Assembly (NCBI RefSeq): GCF_000002515.2
Contig: NC_006042.1
Coordinates: forward strand, 1,116,001 to 1,180,000
Direction of reading: 5' to 3'
DNA from: Kluyveromyces lactis
Taxonomy: Eukaryota > Ascomycota > Saccharomycetes > Saccharomycetales > Saccharomycetaceae
DNA length: 64,000 nucleotides
Of the stretch, positions 41,066 to 49,709 are shown one piece after another. The position numbers were made by a program, and so were the translations under genes. Below the pieces are notes generated by a model that was given only the letters and a program-made list of their open reading frames with translations, searched no databases and was not told the origin of the DNA. Within the stretch, counting starts at the first letter, position 1. Each line of letters opens with the position of its first letter.

Positions 41066-41704
41066 TCAACAAATCACAGATAACCAACCTAGCGTTACTA
41101 AACATAAAGCCAATGGGTATTTTTGAACCAAAGTCTGGGATTTCGATACTTTCCACATTGATATTATTGACCATGACGAACATAGTGCAAACGAGACGAT
41201 TCTTGCTATCACTATTAGTCTTATAAGTGTAACTTTAGGGATCTTATTGAATAAAGGTAAGATAATTGAACATGCCAACGAATTGATCACTTGCGGGAAC
41301 ATGCAATAACCTGCAAGAGACAAATATGACATCCAAGACATTGGTTCATGTGGATTCAAAAGTTTCAAATGTGTGGCCATAGCACTGATCACCAGCCAAC
41401 AAGTGATGAAAAACGAGGAAAACCGTCCACGACCCTTGGATAAGAACAACGAGTATAGTATAATGAAACATAGAGGGGCCCAGAGGTCGGTACCTTGGAA
41501 AACATGTTGATCTTGAGCACTTGGTGAACCCAATGGGAAATGTGGGTAGACTACTTTCTTTAATTTATCATTGATCTCATGGAAATCTCTTTTGAAAGTG
41601 GACACGATACTTTCATCTAACGTTCCTCTAGCAGAAGTGGATAAAGTGGAACCGTAACCGTTACCAGTCTCAGTTTCAATAAAATCTGGTTCAATGGTGT
41701 CCAT
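41066..41704 (-). CDS. YIP4: Yip1-family Golgi membrane protein Yip4
   Basis: A 212-residue multi-pass protein (S. cerevisiae Yip4 is 235) that interacts with Rab GTPases in ER-Golgi transport. The cytosolic N-terminus has IEPDFIETE and the block RGTLDESIVSTFKRD. The Yip1-domain core DLWAPLCFIILYSLFLS is clear, followed by about five hydrophobic helices, including YLSLAGYCMFPQVINSLAC. It ends LGWLSVIC, equivalent to the S. cerevisiae ending. Transcribed in the same direction as MDS3, matching YGL197W-YGL198W. Confidence 0.93.
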   Translation of the reverse strand: MDTIEPDFIETETGNGYGSTLSTSARGTLDESIVSTFKRDFHEINDKLKKVVYPHFPLGSPSAQDQHVFQGTDLWAPLCFIILYSLFLSKGRGRFSSFFITCWLVISAMATHLKLLNPHEPMSWMSYLSLAGYCMFPQVINSLACSIILPLFNKIPKVTLIRLIVIARIVSFALCSSWSIISMWKVSKSQTLVQKYPLALCLVTLGWLSVIC

Positions 41705-43545
41705 AATTGGCCTTACTCGCTGGGATATGGTAATTAATTGTAAAAAAAGAATAAAATAGAGGTTTTTACTTATAAGTCAATTCAGAAGGAAGGCAACATG
41801 TTTTTTAATCCTTTGATACAAGCGTTATTTGTATCAATCAGAGATTGTTCACGCATAGTTATTCATCATTTGAGATTCGAACTGCCGAGAAAGTAACTTT
41901 TTTTTATTTGTCACAACTTCGGTTTTCTGGCAATTCGCGCAGACCGCCTGGTCCGCCCACTAAGCTACTGGGGGTTAATAAGAAGCAAGGTATTTCTTAG
42001 AGGCGTTTGCCCGTTATGTTGTGAGAGCCTATCACGAGACGTTTCCCAAACTGCAAGAATAAACATCCCCTTCGACCACAGTGCACGGTTCCATTACGCC
42101 ATTCCAGCCTCTAGCATTTCCTGGTTCAATATCCTAAAACGACAACCTTGGGAGACGTGGTCATCGCTCATTGTTACCCTGGTTTCGTTCATAACGATTT
42201 CCCTCTTTCCCTCATTTTGGTCTCCCCTATATCATCACTATACATCATTTCTCTAACTTATCGGGTAGGGCAGAACCAACGAAGTGAGAACACATCCAAA
42301 CCAACGGATTCTATGCCTTGGTGTTGCCCGAAATAGCAAGGTGCGGTAGCTTATTGTACGCCCTTGTTTTATTTACTATATGTATTTTTTCATGTATCCC
42401 TAATGGAGAATGTAACGAACTGCAGCCTGCCAGCTCTTTACATCTTGATTCTAATAATAAATATGGTAAACGAGTGGAAAGAGAAGAAGAGAAGAGAAGA
42501 GAAGAGAAGAAGAGAAGTAGGCAAAGAAGGCAAGGGACGTAAATGTCAGAGGCTGCGTGCGCGAGCTGCGGTGCGAAATGCTAGGCAGAATATAGACACT
42601 GCTACTGCTGCTGCGCAGCAGCAGTAGCAGTAGTAGTAGCATCTTTGCCATCGAAACCCGACATCTCTGAAATACCTAGCACCCTCCCGCTCACAAACAA
42701 AAACAGAACACAACCCATTCCATAACTAAATAGTACATATACGACACTTGGCAAGGCAACACTGGGCACTAGCCCCATCCCTAGCCCCAGTTGGTTTTCC
42801 AGTCCAATGCGAAGCGATACCAAGCTGACACTGCGACTTCTTTTCTTTTTTTCCCATATGAAGGAGAACAAAAGTGAAAATTGAGAATTGAAAACTTTCG
42901 GTAACGCTTTTTGGCATTACTTACAACTTGTGTTTTATTCATTGGGAAAACACGGTATTTTCAGTGTTTTCCTTCCCATTTGTTTCCGGGAAGATCATCA
43001 GTATTGGCGCCAGCTCGAGTCAGGTCAGTGTGTGGTTATTGGCGACAGGTTTGAACACAATACGAAACGGTGTAGATCTCGTTTTTCGGGTTATTTTCTA
43101 ATTCTATTTTTTTTCCTTTAAAACTCTGTGTGTGTTTTTCTATTATTTTTTCTTTCAATCAATTGATTAAAAAAAAAAATTAATATTATTAAAGAAAGAT
43201 AATTATAAAACATAAGAGATTGAGAGACTTACGTTCATACGAAGGTTAGAAAGAATACAGCAGGGTCTGTTTGTTTGTAGAAATTGGAAGTGAGACAATA
43301 TTGCATCTTCAAACCAGGGTAATTTCTACTAGTACCTTTTTTTATCTTTTAAAGTTGCGGGCTATATTCTATAATCTGTTTGCTTCGTTAGGAAAAAAAA
43401 ATAAGGATTAATAAGAACCAATACTTTTGGATAATCCAAGACACGGAAGCATCACAGTTGCCATCGGTTACTTCAATTATTAAGAACGTTTGATATAGTA
43501 CCGCGATAATTATAAAACAAAGGAACAAGGAATAAAATAAGAAAA
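41705..43545. promoter_or_regulatory. Long intergenic region upstream of GLC7
   Basis: 1.84 kb, the second-longest gene-free stretch. It contains a GA-rich purine run (42478-42520), a perfect 34-base palindrome (42598-42631) with trailing AGT repeats, a GC-richer patch (42700-42840), and a T/A-rich leader immediately before GLC7. A and B box-like motifs exist on the minus strand at about 41974-41963 and 41885-41874 but do not form a tRNA. Part of this may be a long 5' leader or an unannotated RNA. No conserved protein is visible. Confidence 0.45.
42598..42631. repeat. Perfect 34-bp palindrome
   Basis: Arms of 17 bases with no spacer, built from CTG/CAG triplets centred on TGCGCA (centre 42614/42615). 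The right arm continues into AGTAGTAGTAG. It can form a long hairpin or cruciform and lies about 0.9 kb before GLC7. Confidence 0.95.
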
Positions 43546-44481
43546 ATGGATCAACAATCAGTAGACGTTGACGATATCATTGATAGATTGTTGGAAGTGA
43601 GAGGGTTGAAACCTGGCCATCAGGTTGACTTGGAAGAACACGAGATTAGGTATTTATGTTCCAAGGCCAGATCTATTTTCATCAAGCAGCCAATCCTATT
43701 GGAATTGGAGGCACCAATTAAGATTTGTGGTGATATCCACGGTCAATATTATGATTTGTTACGTCTTTTCGAATACGGTGGGTTCCCACCAGAATCCAAC
43801 TATCTGTTTTTAGGTGATTATGTGGATCGTGGTAAACAATCGCTAGAAACCATTTGTTTACTGTTGGCTTACAAGATCAAGTATCCGGAGAATTTCTTTA
43901 TCTTGCGTGGTAATCACGAATGTGCATCGATCAATAGAATTTACGGGTTTTACGACGAATGTAAGAGACGTTATAACATTAAGCTTTGGAAAACTTTTAC
44001 GGATTGTTTCAACTGTTTGCCTATCGCTGCGATTGTCGATGAAAAAATCTTTTGTATGCATGGTGGATTATCCCCAGATTTAAATACCATGGAACAAATC
44101 AGACGTGTGATGAGACCCACCGATATCCCAGACGTGGGGTTATTATGCGATTTGTTATGGTCCGATCCGGATAAAGATATCGTTGGATGGTCAGAAAACG
44201 ATAGAGGTGTCTCGTTCACTTTTGGTCCTGACGTAGTGAGTAGGTTTTTACAAAAACAAGATATGGAATTGATCTGTAGAGCACATCAAGTCGTCGAAGA
44301 CGGATACGAGTTTTTCAGTAAAAGACAATTGGTAACATTGTTCAGTGCTCCAAACTACTGTGGTGAGTTCGATAACGCTGGTGCTATGATGTCTGTTGAT
44401 GAAAGTTTATTATGTTCGTTCCAAATCTTGAAACCAGCTTCTAAGTTATTGGAACGAAACGTAGTGAGAAGAAAGAAATGA
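43546..44481 (+). CDS. GLC7: Protein phosphatase 1 catalytic subunit Glc7
   Basis: A 311-residue PP1 catalytic subunit (S. cerevisiae 312), essential for glycogen metabolism, mitosis, transcription termination and glucose repression through many regulatory partners. All metal and catalytic motifs are intact: [51 protein letters not shown], and the [13 protein letters not shown] loop. The protein is nearly identical to PP1 in other yeasts up to about residue 295; the tail ([13 protein letters not shown]) is lineage-specific. The reading frame is continuous, whereas S. cerevisiae GLC7 carries an intron, so the intron is absent here. Neighbours fit YER133W. Confidence 0.98.
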   Translation: MDQQSVDVDDIIDRLLEVRGLKPGHQVDLEEHEIRYLCSKARSIFIKQPILLELEAPIKICGDIHGQYYDLLRLFEYGGFPPESNYLFLGDYVDRGKQSLETICLLLAYKIKYPENFFILRGNHECASINRIYGFYDECKRRYNIKLWKTFTDCFNCLPIAAIVDEKIFCMHGGLSPDLNTMEQIRRVMRPTDIPDVGLLCDLLWSDPDKDIVGWSENDRGVSFTFGPDVVSRFLQKQDMELICRAHQVVEDGYEFFSKRQLVTLFSAPNYCGEFDNAGAMMSVDESLLCSFQILKPASKLLERNVVRRKK

Positions 44482-44504
44482 TGAATTTAAATTTAAACCT
44501 TCTT

Positions 44505-44540
<36 letters not shown>

Positions 44541-45206
44541 CATCTCTCCCCCCCCTTTAAACAACGAATCCCATCTCAAAGAAAATCCCCAATGAAAAAA
44601 CCAGAAAAAAATAAACTATTAAATTCAAACATAAAGTATAAGATATATTACTGGAAAAACTTGCTGAGCTAGAACGTTTTCCTTTATACCTTTCTAATAT
44701 ATTGTAACATAATTTCTTTGTCGAATGTCAAGCGGGCTGCTACAATTTCAATTTCAAACCTTTATCTCCACTTTACTCTCTTATCACCCTTTTACACATA
44801 TCCCATCATTCATGTTATTAGTATATATATACGCAGTGATATATACATATATATATATATTCTACATATTGCAAAGGAAAATTCTGTAGATTAGCCGTTG
44901 AGCCTTTTTCCATACATCAATCGACTAAACCAATAACACGTACGTTAACATAGTGCTGTAGACACATCGTGTTTTTTAGCATAGACTGAAAATTTTGGAA
45001 AACCCTCTTTTTTCGATCTTTCTATGTGTTATTTTTTTTTTTTTTTGGCAAAAAGTTGAAGTCGTGTTTTATTTGACGATCTGTTACTTACATGACATTT
45101 GTATTCACACACTTCATCGAGTTGAGTCCCTTCATCTTTGTTATTGCACTACCCTCAACCGTCTAGTGAAAAACAACTAGTAGCCAGAGAGTCCTTACAT
45201 ATAAGA
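44482..45206. other. Intergenic GLC7-EMP24
   Basis: About 725 bases with the GLC7 3' region and EMP24 promoter. It has an (ATC)11 microsatellite at 44506-44538, a C run of nine at about 44548-44556, TA-rich tracts near 44822-44860 and a T run at about 45031-45046. No gene was found. Confidence 0.45.
44506..44538. repeat. (ATC)11 microsatellite
   Basis: Eleven perfect ATC units starting 24 bases after the GLC7 stop codon. Noncoding 3' flank; probably length-variable between strains. Confidence 0.95.
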
Positions 45207-45806
45207 ATGCTATTACAATTTTTGGTGTTACTATTTGCTGGTTTGTGTAACGCACACACGGTACATCTACCAGCGTACGGTCGTCGTTGTTTCTTTGAAA
45301 ACTTGAACAAAGGTGACGAGCTATCTGTATCTTTCCAATTCGGTGATAGAAACCCTCATGGTACTGAACAATTGACTGGTGATTTCGTTCTATATGGGTC
45401 TCAAAGAAGCGAGGTCTTGAAAACTTTGAGAGACGTGTCACATGGTGACGTGTTTGTGAACGCTCCATACACCGGCAAGTTCCAATACTGCTTTTTGAAT
45501 GAAAACTCGAACATTGACACTAAGGACGTGACTTTCAATGTTTTCGGTGTTATTTATGTCGATTTAGATGATCCAAACACCAGATCTTTGGACGGCTCAG
45601 TGAGACAATTGTCCAAACTGGTCAAAGAAGTGAAGAACGAACAAAGTTACATTATTATCAGAGAAAGAACTCACAGAAACACAGCAGAATCCACTAATGA
45701 CCGTGTCAAATGGTGGTCTGTGTTCCAATTGCTCGTCGTTGTAGTGAATTCGTTGTTCCAGATCTATTACTTGAAGAGATTTTTCGAAGTCACTTCGTAT
45801 GTGTAA
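45207..45806 (+). CDS. EMP24: p24-family COPII cargo receptor Emp24
   Basis: A 199-residue type I membrane protein (S. cerevisiae Emp24 is 203) needed for ER exit of GPI-anchored proteins and for p24 complex function. The frame is open upstream, but the ATG at 45207 gives a proper signal peptide (MLLQFLVLLFAGLCNA) followed by the mature start HTVHLPA. The GOLD domain includes YGRRCFFENLNKGDELS and YCFLNENSN. A coiled coil (RQLSKLVKEVKNEQ) and the conserved RERTHRNTAESTNDRVKWWS precede the single transmembrane helix. The cytosolic tail YLKRFFEVTSYV keeps the FF COPII-binding pair and a C-terminal Val. Corresponds to YGL200C. Confidence 0.97.
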   Translation: MLLQFLVLLFAGLCNAHTVHLPAYGRRCFFENLNKGDELSVSFQFGDRNPHGTEQLTGDFVLYGSQRSEVLKTLRDVSHGDVFVNAPYTGKFQYCFLNENSNIDTKDVTFNVFGVIYVDLDDPNTRSLDGSVRQLSKLVKEVKNEQSYIIIRERTHRNTAESTNDRVKWWSVFQLLVVVVNSLFQIYYLKRFFEVTSYV

Positions 45807-46037
45807 GTAAAACGAAAGGCATGGCTGCATGAAGTATATCAGATATAGTCGTCGTGTATATTCAAAGTAAAAATATGTGTATATGTATATCCAGGTTTTT
45901 CCTCTAGCGCATAAGTATATCATATTAGAGGAGTAATCCCTAGGGCTGGAAATTGAATAAAGAAAAACCTTCACGTGATCGCCTCAATCTGCTATCATCT
46001 TCTTTTTTCCTCAAATATGTTTAAGAAAGCACCCTGT
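45807..46037. other. EMP24 3' region and RNA gene upstream
   Basis: AT-rich tail of EMP24 followed by GTATATCATATTAG (about 45916-45929), a possible TATA-like element about 110 bases before the proposed RNA gene. A TTCACGTGATC box lies at about 45971-45981. Confidence 0.35.
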
Positions 46038-46529
46038 CGAAGGAGTGTGATGCTTGGATATGTGGCTCCGGTTCGAAACCGCACAGTCACACCGGGTCTC
46101 TTTCAAATGGAAGAGGTTTCACAATGGTATCCCAAACAGGCGTGAAATGTCTCGTAGTGGTTATATGCCATTACCCGCTTTTCGTGTCTGGCCGCCCGGT
46201 CTACGCGTTCATTTATTTGTGTAACTGCTTTGGACAGCTGGATCTCGGTTCGGTTGTCACGTGGTCGACGTGTCCCACCGTTACAAAATTGTTGCGGGTT
46301 ATCCTTTGTGGTGGCTCGGTCGCATGAGAAGTCTGCGGTTCGAAGCCCAACTGGTAACGATTTAGCATTTCAACTAATACTTGAAGCTAGTTTAGTGTTT
46401 AACGTTGTAGGGGAGTCTCATCCAGCACAACGAACACTGCCCGTGACGAGGTGGTGTGGATTGCACGTCCCGTGGTTAAGCAGTGCGTGTGGGTTCAGAG
46501 GCAGACATACACTGTCCTTCATTTTTTTT
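46038..46529 (+). ncRNA. SCR1: Structured Pol III RNA gene, probably SCR1 (SRP RNA)
   Basis: A GC-richer, gene-free block in an AT-rich context. A perfect B box GGTTCGAAACC is at 46070-46080, inside a stable hairpin whose outer stem pairs GTGTGA (46045-46050) with TCACAC (46087-46092). Alternatively the 5' end GAAGGA-GTGT-ATG pairs with the 3' end CAT-ACAC-TCCTTC (46506-46520), immediately before a Pol III terminator of eight T (46522-46529). That defines a transcript of about 485 nt; S. cerevisiae SCR1 is 522 and has internal A/B boxes. SCR1 there lies between GLC7 (YER133W) and RTR1/EMP65 (YER139C/YER140W), and this block is flanked by the same genes. I could not identify the SRP54-binding helix by eye, so RPR1 or another Pol III RNA remains possible. 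Confidence 0.5.
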
Positions 46530-46738
46530 GGCTGTACTTAGAAGTATGTTATATGGCTAGCGTCGTGCACTGATTCATCATTCAACAAATACTCCAGCGA
46601 AGCTGCACTGTTTGTCTAGTTTAAATTTGAACTATCTCACTATGTTAAAAAATTGTGAATTGCACATAACTACAACAACTTCTGTTTCCCCGGTTCATAC
46701 TATACACAGCCATTTAGCATTCCAAAAGCATACCTCCA

Positions 46739-47116
46739 ATGAACGCAAACGTATATGAAGCAAGCCATAACCTCGTCAAAGGTCCAAATGGATCAATTCT
46801 TTCACCGGATGAATGCCTTGGTTTAAGGTTGAACCATATCGTTCCAATCCCATTATTGACTAGAGACGAATTACAAACGAGATTACCCACTATTGATACG
46901 AAAGTGGTGCATTACTTTTTGACACAACTCATCTTACAAAGGTACCCGCATCTAGTGAAACGATTCGATGAGACCAGTCTCATCACAATTAGTTGGTTAT
47001 TGGAGAAATGGATCGAAGATTACTTAGTGCTGCCGGAAACTGGATCCGTGTCTGAAGGGGTTTCTCAACAGATTAGCAAGGATATAAATTACAGATACTC
47101 ACCAGCTGATATTTAG
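46739..47116 (+). CDS. RRN10: RNA polymerase I upstream activating factor subunit Rrn10
   Basis: A 125-residue protein (S. cerevisiae Rrn10 is 145), a subunit of UAF, which binds the rDNA promoter upstream element and recruits Pol I factors. Matching blocks are NVYEASHNLVK at the N-terminus, VPIPLLTRDEL, KVVHYFLTQLILQRYPHLV, and FDETSLITISWLLEKWIEDYL, ending DINYRYSPADI. It is shorter mainly in the acidic loop between residues 45 and 55. It is followed by NCL1 in the same direction, as in YBL025W-YBL024W. Confidence 0.92.
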   Translation: MNANVYEASHNLVKGPNGSILSPDECLGLRLNHIVPIPLLTRDELQTRLPTIDTKVVHYFLTQLILQRYPHLVKRFDETSLITISWLLEKWIEDYLVLPETGSVSEGVSQQISKDINYRYSPADI

Positions 47117-47365
47117 AGGTAATACTACTTAGTGTGTGTGTTTTACATGCCTTCCATTGTGTACCTGATCCAGTCTCTCTATTTACATACCACGTGACTT
47201 GAAAATTTTCCGAGACTTTGAAGAAAAGAAAAAGTGAAAATTAGAATCCGTTGATGATGCGATGAGATGAGCATTGTTTCCTGTCAGATACGGTCTTGTG
47301 TGTCTTGCTGTTGGGTTTATTCGGTTCTCTCTTACCAGAACTAGTGCAACATACAAGCAGGAGAA
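47117..47365 (+). promoter_or_regulatory. NCL1 promoter with PAC and RRPE-like motifs
   Basis: GCGATGAGATGAGC at 47259-47272 contains a perfect PAC core (GCGATGAG). A GAAAATTTTC at 47201-47210 and a GTGAAAATTA nearby resemble the RRPE element. These two motifs mark ribosome-biogenesis genes in yeasts. A CACGTGA is at 47191-47197. NCL1, a tRNA methyltransferase, is a typical member of this regulon. Confidence 0.7.
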
Positions 47366-49480
47366 ATGGCTAGAAGAAAGAATCAAAAGAAGGGACCAAA
47401 AAAGACTTTTGGTACTCGTGATGACTCCAACAACCAAAAGAATTGGACTGAATTAGTGAAGGAAAACGAGAAATGGGAAACTTACTACAAGGATTTAGGT
47501 GTAATCCCAGTTGAAGAATGGGACCAGTTTAAGAAGACTTGCCAGTCGCAATTACCTTTAACTTTTAGAATCACTGGTTCTCGTAAACATTCTAAAGAAG
47601 TACTACAACTGTTCCAAGAACACCATCTACCCAATTTGACCAACGTTACTTGGGAAAATGAAGTGGTTAAGCCACCAATGGCTTTGCCATGGTACCCGGA
47701 ACATCTTGGCTGGCAATTAGATGTTTCTAAGAGTGTTATCAGAAAAAATGAACAGTTTGCTCGTATGCAAAGATTCCTTGTTGTTGAAAACGCTGTTGGT
47801 AACATTTCCAGACAAGAAGCTGTCTCCATGATTCCACCTATTGTGTTGGATGTTAAGCCTCACCATTATGTTTTGGATATGTGTGCTGCCCCTGGTTCTA
47901 AGACTGCACAGTTGATTGAAGCTTTACATGCCGAATCTGATGAACCTTCTGGGTTTGTCATAGCTAACGATGCAGACTATAAGAGATCTCATATGTTGGT
48001 GCACCAATTGAAACGTTTGAATTCTGCTAACTTGATGGTCGTTAACCATGATGCTCAATTCTTCCCACGTATCAAAGTGGATTCCACCGAAGGTTCTAAA
48101 GGTCCTCAGTTCTTGAAATTCGACAGAGTTTTATGTGACGTTCCATGTTCTGGTGACGGTACTATGAGAAAGAACGTCAACGTTTGGAAGGATTGGAACA
48201 CTGGATCTGGTCTAGGTTTACACATTGTGCAATTGAATATCTTGGAAAGAGGTCTAAATTTGTTGAAAGAAGGTGGTAAACTTGTATACTCCACTTGTTC
48301 TTTGAATCCAATTGAAAACGAAGCAGTTATTGCTGCCGCTTTGAGAAGGTGGGGTGATAAGGTAAGATTGGTCAACTGTGATGATCAATTGCCAGGTTTA
48401 GTCAGATCTAAGGGTATCACTGAATGGAAGGTATACGACAAACAATTCCAAGTTAGAGAAAAAGGACATGAAAACTGTTTGGATTCATGGTTCCCACCAA
48501 CTGCAGAAGAGGTTGAAAAATTCCATTTGGAAAACTGTATGAGAGTGTACCAACATCAACAGAATACAGGTGGGTTCTTTATCACCGTTTTCGAGAAGAT
48601 CGATACATCAACTGCTGAAACTCCGGTACCAGCTTCTGAAACTGCTGCTGCTGTAGAAGAACAAGCCCAAGAACCTGAACTAAAAAAGGCTAAAATCGAT
48701 ACATCCTCTACTGCCTCTCACATTCAAAAGAAGGAAAAACTACCTCGTGATGCCAATGAAGAACCATTTGTGTTCGTGGATCCAAACCATCCAGCATTAG
48801 CCAAATGTTGGGAGTTCTACGGTATTGATGACAAATTTGATAAGTCCACTTGTTTGGTTCGTAACGCTACTGGTGAACCAACTAGAACTATCTACCACGT
48901 CGCTACTCCATTGAAACAATTGATTGTAAACAATGAAGATAGACTAAAGATTGTTTACTCCGGTGTAAAACTGTTTGTTTCCCAAAGGTCAGACATTGAT
49001 TGTGCTTGGAGAATTCAATCCGAATCCTTACCAATCATGAAACAACATATGAACTCTGCCAGAATCGTCCCAGGTAACATGGAAATTCTAAAGAAGTTGT
49101 TAACTGAAGCTTTCCCAAGATACGAAGACTTAACAGCGGACAACGTCGATCCAGAATTCATTTCCAAGACTCAAAAACTGAGTGCAGGATGCACTTTCAT
49201 TAAAGTCGATAGAAATGATCCATCCAAGGAAGATTTGTTTTTACCAGTTTGGAACGGATCAAAATGTATCAACTTGATGGTTTGTAAAGAAGATGTTCAC
49301 GAATTGTTGTACAGAATTTTCGGCATCGAAACAACCAGCAAACAAAATCCAAAGGCTGATCATATGGCCAAGAAGGCCCAAGAAGCAGCTGACGCATCAG
49401 CTAACTCTTCGAAGGAAGAGACTTCTGAGAAAGAAGAAGTACCTGCTGTAACTGTCACTGAAACATCCACGGCTGAATAA
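47366..49480 (+). CDS. NCL1: tRNA m5C methyltransferase Ncl1/Trm4
   Basis: A 704-residue nuclear protein (S. cerevisiae 684) that methylates cytosine-5 at several tRNA positions including 34, 40, 48 and 49, using SAM. It belongs to the NOP2/NSUN family and has two active-site cysteines: the catalytic TC motif (STCSLNP, Cys311) and the release PC motif (DVPCSGDGT, Cys261). SAM-binding motif I is LDMCAAPGSKTAQL. The N-terminus is basic (MARRKNQKKGPKK). The C-terminal 45 residues are Ala/Glu/Ser-rich and not conserved. One target class in S. cerevisiae is intron-containing tRNA-Leu(CAA), the same tRNA encoded at the left edge of this window. Confidence 0.97.
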   Translation: MARRKNQKKGPKKTFGTRDDSNNQKNWTELVKENEKWETYYKDLGVIPVEEWDQFKKTCQSQLPLTFRITGSRKHSKEVLQLFQEHHLPNLTNVTWENEVVKPPMALPWYPEHLGWQLDVSKSVIRKNEQFARMQRFLVVENAVGNISRQEAVSMIPPIVLDVKPHHYVLDMCAAPGSKTAQLIEALHAESDEPSGFVIANDADYKRSHMLVHQLKRLNSANLMVVNHDAQFFPRIKVDSTEGSKGPQFLKFDRVLCDVPCSGDGTMRKNVNVWKDWNTGSGLGLHIVQLNILERGLNLLKEGGKLVYSTCSLNPIENEAVIAAALRRWGDKVRLVNCDDQLPGLVRSKGITEWKVYDKQFQVREKGHENCLDSWFPPTAEEVEKFHLENCMRVYQHQQNTGGFFITVFEKIDTSTAETPVPASETAAAVEEQAQEPELKKAKIDTSSTASHIQKKEKLPRDANEEPFVFVDPNHPALAKCWEFYGIDDKFDKSTCLVRNATGEPTRTIYHVATPLKQLIVNNEDRLKIVYSGVKLFVSQRSDIDCAWRIQSESLPIMKQHMNSARIVPGNMEILKKLLTEAFPRYEDLTADNVDPEFISKTQKLSAGCTFIKVDRNDPSKEDLFLPVWNGSKCINLMVCKEDVHELLYRIFGIETTSKQNPKADHMAKKAQEAADASANSSKEETSEKEEVPAVTVTETSTAE

Positions 49481-49709
49481 GTTTCTTCACTCCACATTAT
49501 CAGTTATAGACTTCTACATGAAATTATAAAAGCGGTATTCCTTTGAAGGTTGAAGTAATCATTATTTAAGTCTATTAGTTACAAATTTGTATATTATGCT
49601 AATATAAGCGATGTAGTACTGCATCTATAATGGAAAAAATGGGAACGGTATATTGTTGTTCTGAGCTTATAGAATTGTTTTCTTCCGTTGGAAATGTTGA
49701 ATCTTGATT

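Noticed and set aside
41874-41985. Minus-strand A box (TAGCTTAGTGGG) and B box-like AGTTCGAATCT about 90 bases apart
   Set aside because: No acceptor or T stem pairs around them and no terminator follows in a sensible place, so a tRNA cannot be drawn.
45597-45974. 125-codon minus-strand ORF overlapping EMP24
   Set aside because: It is antisense to the conserved EMP24 tail and has no recognisable domain.
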